Below are positions 36,914-46,555 of a DNA stretch of 49,407 bases, piece after piece. The notes below the pieces were generated by a model. The model worked only from the letters and a program-made list of their open reading frames with translations. It ran no database searches and was not told where the DNA came from. A program made the position numbers and the translations under genes. Source of the stretch: a virus; IMG/VR virus record IMGVR_UViG_3300024518_003403, positions 1-49,407 of that record, one strand, 5' to 3'. How positions within the stretch are numbered: position 1 is the first letter of the stretch; each line of letters opens with the position of its first letter.

Positions 36914-38974
36914 ATGCCCGCACCCAAAATCCGCATTTGTCAGGGACCGGACTGCACTAACAAGTTCGAATGGTCAGGCATTGGCCGACCCAAGTCTTAC
37001 TGCTCCCCTCGCTGTGCCACCATCGCCAGCGAGATGCGGAAGTACGGACCTAAAGGCATCTACCCAACCTGCCTCATGGATGGATGCGAAGATCCAGTCC
37101 TTCCCCCCAAAACCAAGTACTGCACCGCTCTCCACCAACGCCGCCAGAAAATGCGGAATCAACGCAACGGTGTCGTCCCCTCTGAACGGGTTCTCCGCCG
37201 CAAGGGTCCCCGGTATGTTGAATTCCTTCGCCGTGGGTTTGGCGAGAAGATCAAATCCAAAGAGCTGAAACGAACCGACGTGGCCAAAATCATGGGCCTC
37301 ACTGACGCCACCATTTCCCGCTATCACTCCACTTGGGAAGCGGACATGGCCGACCAACAGCTCCGCCGCGGATGGTCAGGTCCCCAGTCCTCAATGGGCC
37401 TTACCTACTTCCTCGAAGACAAAGACGTGGATGAGTTGGTTGAACAGTTCATTGAGTTCAGGGACAAGTATTTCCGTACCGGCCAAGGCCACCCCTACTT
37501 CACCTCTGCCTTCCACGTCAGTTGGATCACCGCAATCCTTCAAGCACTCAAACACGGTGGTGAACTCCAGATCCTCTCTCCACCTAGACATGGCAAAACC
37601 GACTTGATGATCCATTTCGCTGTCTGGCTCATCGTCCATGTCCCCAACATCCGAATCATGTGGGTGGGGGGCAACGAAGACATAGCCCAAGATGCGGTAT
37701 CAGCGTGCAGGGACCATCTTGATGAAAACGAAGACCTCGTACATGACTTCCTCGGCCCTGGCCGCACCTTCAAGCCCGAATCTCGCAGTGGTAAGGCTTG
37801 GTCATCCACCCGGTTCACAGTCGCATCCAGGACCGTCACTGGGGTAAAGAGTCCAACAATGGTGGCAGTAGGACGCGGGGGCAAGATTCTCAGCCGAGAC
37901 GTTGACCTGATCGTGTGTGATGACATTGAGGATCACGGGTCCACTATTCAGCCTGGGTCCAGACAAAACACACGAAATTGGATGACCACGACGGTCGGTA
38001 GCCGTAAGGAAGAACACACCGCCATTGTTGTCATCGGTTCTCGGCAGCACGTTGACGACCTCTACGCTCACCTGCTCGATAACCCCGGCTGGGAGAAGAT
38101 AGTTGAAGAGGCTCACGACTCCTCCTGTGAACTCGATCCAGAAGTCTTCGACATCCATGTGGCTTGCATGCTCTTCCCTGAAATGCGGACCTACCGCTGG
38201 TTGATGTCAAGGCTAACCAACGCGCTCACAACTGGCGGCAAACACATATACGAAATGGTCTACCTCAACAAAGCCGTCGCTGCAGGCATGGAGATCTTCA
38301 AGAAACCCGCCATTGAGCAGTGCCAAGACCTGACTAGAAAACTCGGTGAAGCCCCCCAATTCCACTCCCTCTACCTTTGCGCGGGCCTAGACCCTGCAGC
38401 TACTGGCTATCAAGCTGCCTTCCTCTGGGGTTTCGATTTCAAGAACGAACTCCTCTACAAGATTGACAGTGAGAACCAAAAGGGTGGAGGCATTGAGGTC
38501 GCGCTTGAACAAATGCAGGACTGGTATAACCGCTACAACGTCAAGCATTGGGTGATCGAACGCAACCTGTTCCATGGGGGAATCAAGAAGGACCCTCGCG
38601 TCAAAAAGTACGCAGCTTCCAACGGGATCTATCTAGAAGAACATCAAACCACCGCTCAGTCCAAATGGGACGACACCTTTGGCATCACTACCATGGCTCC
38701 GTTGTTTGAAAACTCCCAGATCAACCTCCCCTATGCTGACACTTCCGCTCAGCAGAAGACCGATGTCTTCAAGCGCCAGCTCATCAACTTCGCCTCTGAC
38801 GTGACCCCCACAGGCAAACGACGCAAGATGCCATCCGATCTGGTCATGGCCGCGTGGTTCCCCCTCAAAGTGTTCAGGCGCAAAATCAAGGAGCAATCTG
38901 CCAATATGCAGGTACAGTATGAGCAGTCGTTCTCTGGATGGGACCGGACCAACTGGAATGAGGCACCGTGGTAG
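36914..38974 (+). CDS. terL: Terminase large subunit with N-terminal zinc-finger and HTH extension
   Basis: 686 aa. Residues ~9-80 have two Cys/His clusters (CQGPDC and YCSPRC; CLMDGC and KYCTALH). Residues ~118-143 are a helix-turn-helix (RTDVAKIMGLTDATISRYHS). The motor follows: Walker A PPRHGKTD (~223) and Walker B DLIVCDD (~330). The nuclease has GLDPAATG (~490) and MPSDLVMAAW (~638). The motor and nuclease package DNA and cut it. HTHs of this type normally belong to the separate small subunit that recognises the packaging site, so this looks like a small-large terminase fusion. No separate small-subunit gene is seen nearby. Confidence 0.85.
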   Translation: MPAPKIRICQGPDCTNKFEWSGIGRPKSYCSPRCATIASEMRKYGPKGIYPTCLMDGCEDPVLPPKTKYCTALHQRRQKMRNQRNGVVPSERVLRRKGPRYVEFLRRGFGEKIKSKELKRTDVAKIMGLTDATISRYHSTWEADMADQQLRRGWSGPQSSMGLTYFLEDKDVDELVEQFIEFRDKYFRTGQGHPYFTSAFHVSWITAILQALKHGGELQILSPPRHGKTDLMIHFAVWLIVHVPNIRIMWVGGNEDIAQDAVSACRDHLDENEDLVHDFLGPGRTFKPESRSGKAWSSTRFTVASRTVTGVKSPTMVAVGRGGKILSRDVDLIVCDDIEDHGSTIQPGSRQNTRNWMTTTVGSRKEEHTAIVVIGSRQHVDDLYAHLLDNPGWEKIVEEAHDSSCELDPEVFDIHVACMLFPEMRTYRWLMSRLTNALTTGGKHIYEMVYLNKAVAAGMEIFKKPAIEQCQDLTRKLGEAPQFHSLYLCAGLDPAATGYQAAFLWGFDFKNELLYKIDSENQKGGGIEVALEQMQDWYNRYNVKHWVIERNLFHGGIKKDPRVKKYAASNGIYLEEHQTTAQSKWDDTFGITTMAPLFENSQINLPYADTSAQQKTDVFKRQLINFASDVTPTGKRRKMPSDLVMAAWFPLKVFRRKIKEQSANMQVQYEQSFSGWDRTNWNEAPW

Positions 38975-40815
38975 CCCCAGCAGGCGCACTCCCTATCCCT
39001 GATTCACGCAACCCCCAGGACATACTCGAACGCGTCCAGTTCCTCATCCAGATCAATTCCGCCACTCTCAAAGCTCGCCTCCGCACCAAGAATTTGATGA
39101 ACGGTGGAGAGGCTGGATTGAAGGCGTTGTTGGGGGAGAGAATCAAGCTCACCTCCGACATGGTTCCTGCTATCAACTTGATGGACTCAGGCCTTCGCAG
39201 GCTTGGTCAGAAGATTGGGCGGATGCCGGATCTCCGCATCATGCCGTCTGGTCACAAAGACTCTGAGCGGGCTAGGAAATCAGCGGAGAAGCGAGAGCGC
39301 ATAGTCACCGCCTACGACCTTGGTGACAACCGCGACGAACAGATGCCTCAACTGGGCAGGTGGGTCCCTGGGTATGGATATGCCGCTTTTGTCATTCGTG
39401 AACGCATGGACGCCAATGGCTTCCCCTACCCATCCGCGGAACTACGCGACCCCTTCAACGTGTATCCAGGTACATGGGGAGTGAACAGCCAACCCGAAGA
39501 CATGGCTGTGATCACCCAGGTCCCCCACCGCACGCTCGCCCGCCTCTACCCCAAGCATTCAGCCGCAATCATGGAGGGTGCGCGCAGTGCTGTTGACTCT
39601 GCATCCGGTGGCCTCCTTCTTGCCAATACCACCACCAAATCCTGGTCCAACCAGTCCGGCAATGGCCTCCAAGTAGCCGAATACTTCGACCGCGACGGCA
39701 CCTGGGTTGTCCTCCCTGAAAAGCAACTAGTTGTCGATTTCGTCCCCAACCCTCTTCGTTCTGGCCCCCGCTTCGTCCTCATCAAGCGGTTCGTGTTTGA
39801 CCAGCTCATTGGGCAGTACGACCAGATCGTGGGCTTGATGGCAATGATGGCCAAACTCAACGTCCTGTCTGTGATTGCCCTTGAAGATGCGGTGTTTACA
39901 GAAACCAACGTGATGGGTGAGATGGAGTCAGGCCAATACTCCAAGGGTCGCAACTCCATCAACTTCCTCACCCCAGGCACCAACGTTGACAAGCCCATTG
40001 GTCAGATCCCCTTCCAGATGTTCCAGCAGATCGACCGGATTGAACGCCACTTGAGAATCGGCGCTTCATACCCTGTCCAAGATGACGGAGCCAACCCCGC
40101 CAACACTGCAGCAACAGGCCGAGGAATTGAACGGCTCGACTTCAACCCCTCCCTCGAAATCTCCGAATATCAGCTCGCCATCGGCAAGGGCATTCAGCGC
40201 GTTGATGACAAGCTGCTGGAGTGGGATGAAACCCTGTACAAGAACCAGGAAAAGCCGCTGTCTGGGCACATCAAGGGCGCTCCCTTCAATGAGTCCTACA
40301 TCCCCACCCGCGACATCAATGGCAATCACAACACTCGCCGGATCTATGGCGTTATGGCTGGCTGGGATGAACCCCAAAAGATCGTCACTGGGCTACAACT
40401 CATGCAGGGTGAAGTGATAGATGTTGAAACCATGCAGGAGAACTTGGACGGGTTGGAGAACCTGACCTTGATCCGAGAACGCATCAGGCGGAAGAAGGCC
40501 GAAGACGCGATGTTTGAGGCATTGCTAGTAGATGCCCAAAACCAAGATCCGACAGCTAGGGCATTGCTCGCTGAAGTCATTAACAACCAAGGCAAGGATT
40601 TTGAATCTGTACTCAAAAAGTACCTCACCCCTGATGAGCCTGAGCTATCCCCTGAAGAGGAAGCTTTCTTGCAGGCCCAAGGTGGTTTGGGTGGCCCCGG
40701 TGGTGGAGATCCCGCCCAGGTCCAAGGCCCACCTCCTGACGTAACCACTGTCCTGTCCCAGCTCCGTCAAGGTGGCGGGCTAGGCGGGGGCGTCCAAACG
40801 GTCGGACAACTCTAA
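38968..40815 (+). CDS. Portal protein
   Basis: 615 aa, GTG start seven bases inside the terminase end. Helical wing and clip-like regions surround a central segment (GGLLLANTTTKSWSN, then RFVFDQLIGQYDQIVG) in a layout typical of short-tailed-phage portals. The C-terminal ~80 residues are acidic, then Gly/Pro/Gln-rich and probably disordered. Placement directly after the terminase is the usual packaging order. The portal is the dodecameric DNA channel at the capsid vertex. Confidence 0.75.
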   Translation: MVAPAGALPIPDSRNPQDILERVQFLIQINSATLKARLRTKNLMNGGEAGLKALLGERIKLTSDMVPAINLMDSGLRRLGQKIGRMPDLRIMPSGHKDSERARKSAEKRERIVTAYDLGDNRDEQMPQLGRWVPGYGYAAFVIRERMDANGFPYPSAELRDPFNVYPGTWGVNSQPEDMAVITQVPHRTLARLYPKHSAAIMEGARSAVDSASGGLLLANTTTKSWSNQSGNGLQVAEYFDRDGTWVVLPEKQLVVDFVPNPLRSGPRFVLIKRFVFDQLIGQYDQIVGLMAMMAKLNVLSVIALEDAVFTETNVMGEMESGQYSKGRNSINFLTPGTNVDKPIGQIPFQMFQQIDRIERHLRIGASYPVQDDGANPANTAATGRGIERLDFNPSLEISEYQLAIGKGIQRVDDKLLEWDETLYKNQEKPLSGHIKGAPFNESYIPTRDINGNHNTRRIYGVMAGWDEPQKIVTGLQLMQGEVIDVETMQENLDGLENLTLIRERIRRKKAEDAMFEALLVDAQNQDPTARALLAEVINNQGKDFESVLKKYLTPDEPELSPEEEAFLQAQGGLGGPGGGDPAQVQGPPPDVTTVLSQLRQGGGLGGGVQTVGQL

Positions 40816-41226
40816 ATGGCTAGATCCCGCAAGCCCCGCCCACCCAATAACCCAGCACCAGTCGCCGGTCCTGGCAAACTCTCCGCGCGCACAGACGGTG
40901 GCCCCGGTCAACCCGTCCGCAACTTCCCCGCCCAGTCTCACGGTCAGCGTGGCCAACTCACCGACCTCCAGCAGGCAGCTCCCCTCTCTGCTGGACCAGG
41001 TGGGGGCGGGGGTGGGGGTCGTCCTCCAGGCGTCCCTGACCCCTTGCTCTCACAGGATGTGTTCGGTCCTACCCGCAACCCCAACGAACCCATTCAGGCA
41101 GGTATCCCGTTCGGTCCTGGCGATAACGGCCAGGGCATGCTCCCCACCGACCCCAACGAACTACTCCGCGCCCTCATCCGCGTCAAACCTTCCGCTCGCC
41201 TAGTTGCTCTCCTTAGTCAGGAGTGA
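40816..41226 (+). CDS. Gly/Pro-rich low-complexity virion protein
   Basis: 136 aa starting one base after the portal stop. Basic N-terminus (SRKPRPPNNPAP), a Gly run in the middle and a small helical end (LLRALIRVKPSARLVALLSQ). Mostly disordered. No family is recognised. Position suggests a portal-bound or internal virion protein. Confidence 0.5.
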   Translation: MARSRKPRPPNNPAPVAGPGKLSARTDGGPGQPVRNFPAQSHGQRGQLTDLQQAAPLSAGPGGGGGGGRPPGVPDPLLSQDVFGPTRNPNEPIQAGIPFGPGDNGQGMLPTDPNELLRALIRVKPSARLVALLSQE

Positions 41227-41227
41227 A

Positions 41228-44200
41228 ATGGGTGTTCCATTTGGACCTCTTGAAGATGCTCCCCTCTCTGATGCTCCCCTCTCCGATGCCCCTCTCGGCT
41301 CAGGGTTCTTCATCTCTGACATCCGCGCCCAAGAGAGCCTGTCAGATGAATATGATCAGCGGCTCCGACGTGCTGAAGCCTTGTCTCGCCAGTTCAGCGA
41401 GTTAGACGCACAGAACCTTGAACTGATCCACCAGGCATACCCCAACATCTCTATGGAGCTGGCTGAAGCATTGGTGTTGGCGCAAGTCCCTGCTTCAGAT
41501 CCCAACCTTGAAGCTCTCGCCCAGCGTGAAGCCCTCCATGACCAAAGCATCCTTGACCGGGCATATTCAGCCATCAAGGGTGGCACCCGGCTCGCCTTCA
41601 CTGCCTTTGATGCTGTCTGGGAAGAGGCTGTCGCCCGTAACTTCCGCGCTGCCGCAGCGGATATCTATGACGCGGAAGGGGCAGAAAACCTCAATTTCTT
41701 CCAGATCAGGGAACAACTAGCTGGAGAGTCAATAGGACTTCGCGCTCTCAACGAAGCCCGCCAAGGTAATCGGGTCAACCTCGGCTCTGGCTTCTTCCCC
41801 AGCTCCGAACAGGCTGAAGGGTCCCGCCAATTTGAACTCTTCACCGGTCAAGGCTTCTCCCCCGATGACGCCCTAGCCCTCTCTTCCAAAAACCTTGGTC
41901 GCCCAATCACCCAAGAGTTTCTACAAGAATCTGAGCAGCTAAAACTCAACGGTGTCCCTATCTCTCCTGGCCGCGTGTTCGCTGGCCAAGTACTCAACCT
42001 TGAACCAGGCACCCGCCCGTTCTCCATTGTCTCAGGTGGGGTGGATCTAGGCTCCCAGGTCGCCTTCGACCCCATATCCAAAGCCATGAAGTTCACCAAG
42101 ACTGTCTCTCAGGGTCTAGGCACAGTCCAAGGCGCATCCGACATTGGCAAGATCGGTCGGTTTCAAGGGCGTGGCGCACTCCGTACTGGTCCTGTCCTTG
42201 GTCCCGATGGCCTAGTCGCTCGCGGCCTCTACCGTTCTGGTGTCCTCCCCAAAACCGGCGAAGATCTCCTACGCACACAACGAGGTCAGCGCCTGGTTCG
42301 TGCTGTCCGCGATGAAACCGAAGACATTGACTTCCTTGCCTCTCGCCTAGGCATCAACGACCGCCGTTATCTCCAGGAACTCCTAGAAGCTGGCACTGAC
42401 GCGGAAGTGTCCCATCTGCTTCTCACCGGCACCCGCCCAGGGGCCATCCCCAGCATCCATGTCCCCGGTGCAGGCACTGGCACTCTTCTCGGTCAAACCG
42501 GCCCGACCCCTGCTGGTCTCGGTCGCAACATCGGCACCCGCCGCAACCCCCTCCCAGGTCTTGGCCCCAATCCCTCATCGTGGATTGGAGCCAAGCACCT
42601 CCCCGGCGACATCGCCCGCAAACGTTGGAAGATGAAGCGCAACCCATACTGGGGTAGGCGCGCGTTCAAAAACCAGCATGGTGTAGATCTCGACCCTGAA
42701 GATCTCGACACTGGTTTCACCGACATGCAAACGTTCCTCTTCAACTCCAATGTCCCAACAGCCAAACGCAATGAGATCCTGTCCCGATTCGCCAAGCTCG
42801 AAGACGGGGACCTGATCGGGCTAGAAGATGTAACCGCTGACGCCCTCCAAGAATGGGTCAATGTCATGGGTGGGGAGTTTGACCGCCCATCCAAGGTTCT
42901 CGACAAGATGATTCCTGCTTGGGCTAGGGAACAAACCCGCGCCAAGCTTCTGGTAGATCACTCCGGCGACCCCATCCAGCACCTAGGCCGCAACACCATC
43001 GACATTGCTGGCACCACTGAAGACATCGTGCAGATGCCTCTTGAAGCTGCGTTCGCTTCCCGCACCGTCACCCTTCCCGACCCCAACGAAGTTCGCCGCC
43101 TGGTCTCTCCCGCTTTCAAGATGTTTGATGGAATCAACGAAATGGCTAAAGCTATTCCTGGCATCCCCGCTCTTCGCAAATCAGCGGTAGAGCAAGGCGC
43201 TATCGCCAACATGATGGATGGGCTGATGGGTGGGTGGAAGTCCCTAGTCCTTCTCCGCGCTGCCTGGACAGTCCGCGTGGTTGGGGAAGAGCAAGTGCGA
43301 ATGGGGGTCACTGGCCTCGACTCCATGTTCAACCATCCCCTCTCTTACATTGCCTGGCGGATAGGCCGATCTGATGAAAAAGGGTTGATCAGCCGAGCGG
43401 TTGGAGCTGATGGCCTAGATGAATTCGCCACCAAATTCGGTAAGGGCCGACGCGACATCGCTGGCAACTTCTTCGATGAGTCTTTCCGCCACCAAAGGTC
43501 TATGTCTCAGAAGGGTGCGTTGTTCAGAGGGAGCCGTACTGGAACCACTTCCCCTGACTTCCACAATGTCATCAAACGCGGAGAGGATGGGTATGTCAAT
43601 GCGTGGGCGCGTGAACTCCTCATCCTCAACCGCGACCCCCTCTCCCGCCAATACCTGTCCGGTCAATCTCGCGGCCAAATCAAAACCTGGATGAAATCAA
43701 CCCCTGAAGGTCAAGCTCATGTGCGTCGGCTAGTTGGCGGCAATCGTGGCTTGCGCAAAGCTTCACAAGAACCTGACTTCGTTGACTGGTATGTGGATAA
43801 CACCGTGGCCAAGCTGGAGAAATCACTAGGCGGTGACCTTGCTTGGCGAGAGAGTGTTGATGAAATCTCTGGTCGGACAGCCACACCAGCAGGCACACGG
43901 CCAGCCGGTGCAGACGATCTCGCTGTGGGCACTGTCCTTGATCTGGAGTTTGAAGGAGTGCAACGCCGGGGAACAGTTCAAGGAGTTGCTTCCCACGGTC
44001 GACGCAACCCCCGTACTCGCAGAAAAGAAACAGTGTTCAGGGTTGAACTTGATGACGGCACTCGCACTGAAGCGTTCTTCTCCGACATCCAAAACCTCTC
44101 CCCTTCGTTCCGTGGTCAAACCATCGCGGTCCCCGGTCAGGCAGCCGTTCCTGGCACTCCTGGTGTCCCTGAAGGATGGAACTTCCAACAGATGACCATG

Positions 44201-46555
44201 GGCGACACCACTCTGCGTGGTCTTCTCACAGGTGACGAAACTATCGGAGCCGCAGCAGGTATCACCGATTTTGACCAGTGGGAGTCGGCTATCTCCCCTG
44301 GGTATCAAAAACTCCTAGACGTACTCACTGAGAAAGCTGCTGCTGGGATTGGTCCAGGAGCAGTAGAAGGTAATTCTCGCCCATTCGGTCGGTTGATTGG
44401 TCGAGCTGGAGGCAGTGACGCCGCTGATGGAGTGGTGGAAGATCTGTTCAAGGTCTTCATGGGTCGTCGCACCGACAACCTCTCTCGCTCTCCCGCCTTC
44501 CGCCAGTTCTACGCCGAGGAAATGGCTCAACTCGCCACATTTGGTGACGATGCCACGGTCCAGAAAATGGCTAAGTGGATGACAGACAACAACATCGGCA
44601 TTGAGTGGCTAGACCGGATCAAAGCATGGGGAAACAAGGTCACTGGGGTTGATTCTTCATCCAGCGACGAAGCTCTCAAACGACTGATGACCCACGTCAG
44701 GTCTTCTTACAAAGGCAAGGCAGCCATCACCAGCATTGAAGACATGGACATGCTGGCCAAGGCCAAAGCCCTAGATGAAACCCGCAAGCTCCTCTACGAC
44801 CTGACTCGTCGCTCCAACATTGCTGAACTCACCCGCAACATCTTCCCGTTCGGTGAAGCGTGGATTGAGATCATGGGAACTTGGGCCAGGCTCAACAAGG
44901 AGAACTTTGGCCTCCCTGCTCGCCGCCTTCAGCAGATGGTGGAAGGGAGCCGTGAGTCAGGGTTCTTCACTCAGGATGAGAACGGCAGGGAAGTGTTTGT
45001 CTACCCCGGTCAGGGTCTGCTCACCAACTGGATGTTTGGCGGCAAGGACAAAGAAACCGGGGAAGAGTTCGGTTCTGAACTTGCCCAAACCCAGCTTGTC
45101 GGCAACGTCCAAGGTCTCAACATCGTCTCTGGCTCCATCATCCCTGGGTTTGGGCCAGCTATCCAGGTAGCCGTAAATGCCTTCGCCAAAAACCAACCCA
45201 ACGTGGAATGGCTCAGGGAAATCGTCACCCCATTTGGTGAAAAGCCCCTGGAGTCCTTTGGTGATGTGGCCGAGTTTGCTCTTCCCTCCTGGATGAAGCG
45301 AACCCTCACCGCAGCAGGGTTTGATACCGAACTAGCTCGCTCCCACTCTCAATCCACCATGCAGATCATGGGCCAGCTTCTTCGCGAAGAGGGTGGGGGT
45401 ATCGACCTCCCGCGCAACCGATACGACCAGCTTCTTTCTCGCGCCAGCGACATAGCCACACGTCTTGCTTGGGTGAGAGCTATCGGCTCCTTTGCTGCTC
45501 CCACATCTCCAACCCCCCGCCACCTTCTCGCGTCAGGCCAAGATGAACGAGGCAACTACTTTTGGTGGGACACCCAAACCCTTGCTTCTGAATTCAGAGA
45601 GAAGCGAGAGAAGGTGTTCGACAACGATTCCGCCCTTGCCTTTGACTGGTTTGTCAAGCAGTACGGGTTCGATCCCTTCCTCTTGTCTACCCCCAAAACA
45701 GCTCGCATCATCACAACTACAGGCACCGCTGAAGGGTCTGAGTTCCGACGCCAAAACGCCCTCTTTTTTGACAAGTTCCCCAACGTTGCCTACTTCATCA
45801 ACCCCGACACTCCTGACACTTTCGATCCAGGCTCCATCCAGCGAGCCATAGACGACGGTGCGCGTGTGGGTCTATCCCCTGAACAGTGGATGATGATGCG
45901 AAACCAAACTCTTGCCCGCAACATCTACAACAACGTGGCTCGGAAGTTTGAGGGGCATGACACCAACAAGGCAGTCCGCAGATACCTCCGTGATGTGAAC
46001 ATCTACCTCCAGAACACCTACAACGGCTACACCCCGTTCGATCCCTTCGCAGGTATCCCCGGTGTCCCTGAACAAGTAGCCCCTTCTGTCCAAATCCAGA
46101 ACTTCTATCAGATGTTGGATGATCCCCAATTCTCCAACTTGGACACTTCCCCTGAAGCTGTCAAGGGCATCTCTTTGTATCTCCAACAGCGAGACAGGAT
46201 GATTGAAGCTCTCCAAGGTGCGGGCCTCACCGCCAACCGCGAAGGTACATTCTCTCGCGCTGACCGCGCCGCTCCTACCCGCGCTCACCTCAGAAACGTG
46301 GCCGAACGGCTCATCACCCTCTACCCTGACTTCAGAGCCGTTTGGGATCAGGTCTTCAAACGGGAACTAGTGGAAGATGAGAGCGAGTTGGATCGTGAAA
46401 TCCGCATCCAGGGACTTCTCCAAACTGAAGATGCGCGCCGCCTGCTCTTGTTCCCATCTGGCAAAACTGTCTCTAGGGATCTCAGACAGGCATCGTTCTC
46501 ACGGTCTGATCAACCCACATTCACGCCGCCTAACACTCTGTCAGTAGGTAACTGA
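41228..46555 (+). CDS. Giant internal virion / ejection protein
   Basis: 1,775 aa from the ATG at 41228, with AGGAG upstream. A threefold DAPLSDAPLSDAPLG repeat opens the protein. Long helical regions follow (for example KSLVLLRAAWTVRVVGEEQ near 680). Around residue ~900-960 an inserted beta part (GTVLDLEFEGVQRRGTV, FRVELDDGTRTEAFF) resembles a small SH3/Tudor-type barrel between Pro/Gly linkers. Size and place between portal and wall-active proteins match internal core proteins of podoviruses that leave the capsid to form a channel. No lytic or enzymatic motif was recognised. Confidence 0.6.
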   Translation: MGVPFGPLEDAPLSDAPLSDAPLGSGFFISDIRAQESLSDEYDQRLRRAEALSRQFSELDAQNLELIHQAYPNISMELAEALVLAQVPASDPNLEALAQREALHDQSILDRAYSAIKGGTRLAFTAFDAVWEEAVARNFRAAAADIYDAEGAENLNFFQIREQLAGESIGLRALNEARQGNRVNLGSGFFPSSEQAEGSRQFELFTGQGFSPDDALALSSKNLGRPITQEFLQESEQLKLNGVPISPGRVFAGQVLNLEPGTRPFSIVSGGVDLGSQVAFDPISKAMKFTKTVSQGLGTVQGASDIGKIGRFQGRGALRTGPVLGPDGLVARGLYRSGVLPKTGEDLLRTQRGQRLVRAVRDETEDIDFLASRLGINDRRYLQELLEAGTDAEVSHLLLTGTRPGAIPSIHVPGAGTGTLLGQTGPTPAGLGRNIGTRRNPLPGLGPNPSSWIGAKHLPGDIARKRWKMKRNPYWGRRAFKNQHGVDLDPEDLDTGFTDMQTFLFNSNVPTAKRNEILSRFAKLEDGDLIGLEDVTADALQEWVNVMGGEFDRPSKVLDKMIPAWAREQTRAKLLVDHSGDPIQHLGRNTIDIAGTTEDIVQMPLEAAFASRTVTLPDPNEVRRLVSPAFKMFDGINEMAKAIPGIPALRKSAVEQGAIANMMDGLMGGWKSLVLLRAAWTVRVVGEEQVRMGVTGLDSMFNHPLSYIAWRIGRSDEKGLISRAVGADGLDEFATKFGKGRRDIAGNFFDESFRHQRSMSQKGALFRGSRTGTTSPDFHNVIKRGEDGYVNAWARELLILNRDPLSRQYLSGQSRGQIKTWMKSTPEGQAHVRRLVGGNRGLRKASQEPDFVDWYVDNTVAKLEKSLGGDLAWRESVDEISGRTATPAGTRPAGADDLAVGTVLDLEFEGVQRRGTVQGVASHGRRNPRTRRKETVFRVELDDGTRTEAFFSDIQNLSPSFRGQTIAVPGQAAVPGTPGVPEGWNFQQMTMGDTTLRGLLTGDETIGAAAGITDFDQWESAISPGYQKLLDVLTEKAAAGIGPGAVEGNSRPFGRLIGRAGGSDAADGVVEDLFKVFMGRRTDNLSRSPAFRQFYAEEMAQLATFGDDATVQKMAKWMTDNNIGIEWLDRIKAWGNKVTGVDSSSSDEALKRLMTHVRSSYKGKAAITSIEDMDMLAKAKALDETRKLLYDLTRRSNIAELTRNIFPFGEAWIEIMGTWARLNKENFGLPARRLQQMVEGSRESGFFTQDENGREVFVYPGQGLLTNWMFGGKDKETGEEFGSELAQTQLVGNVQGLNIVSGSIIPGFGPAIQVAVNAFAKNQPNVEWLREIVTPFGEKPLESFGDVAEFALPSWMKRTLTAAGFDTELARSHSQSTMQIMGQLLREEGGGIDLPRNRYDQLLSRASDIATRLAWVRAIGSFAAPTSPTPRHLLASGQDERGNYFWWDTQTLASEFREKREKVFDNDSALAFDWFVKQYGFDPFLLSTPKTARIITTTGTAEGSEFRRQNALFFDKFPNVAYFINPDTPDTFDPGSIQRAIDDGARVGLSPEQWMMMRNQTLARNIYNNVARKFEGHDTNKAVRRYLRDVNIYLQNTYNGYTPFDPFAGIPGVPEQVAPSVQIQNFYQMLDDPQFSNLDTSPEAVKGISLYLQQRDRMIEALQGAGLTANREGTFSRADRAAPTRAHLRNVAERLITLYPDFRAVWDQVFKRELVEDESELDREIRIQGLLQTEDARRLLLFPSGKTVSRDLRQASFSRSDQPTFTPPNTLSVGN

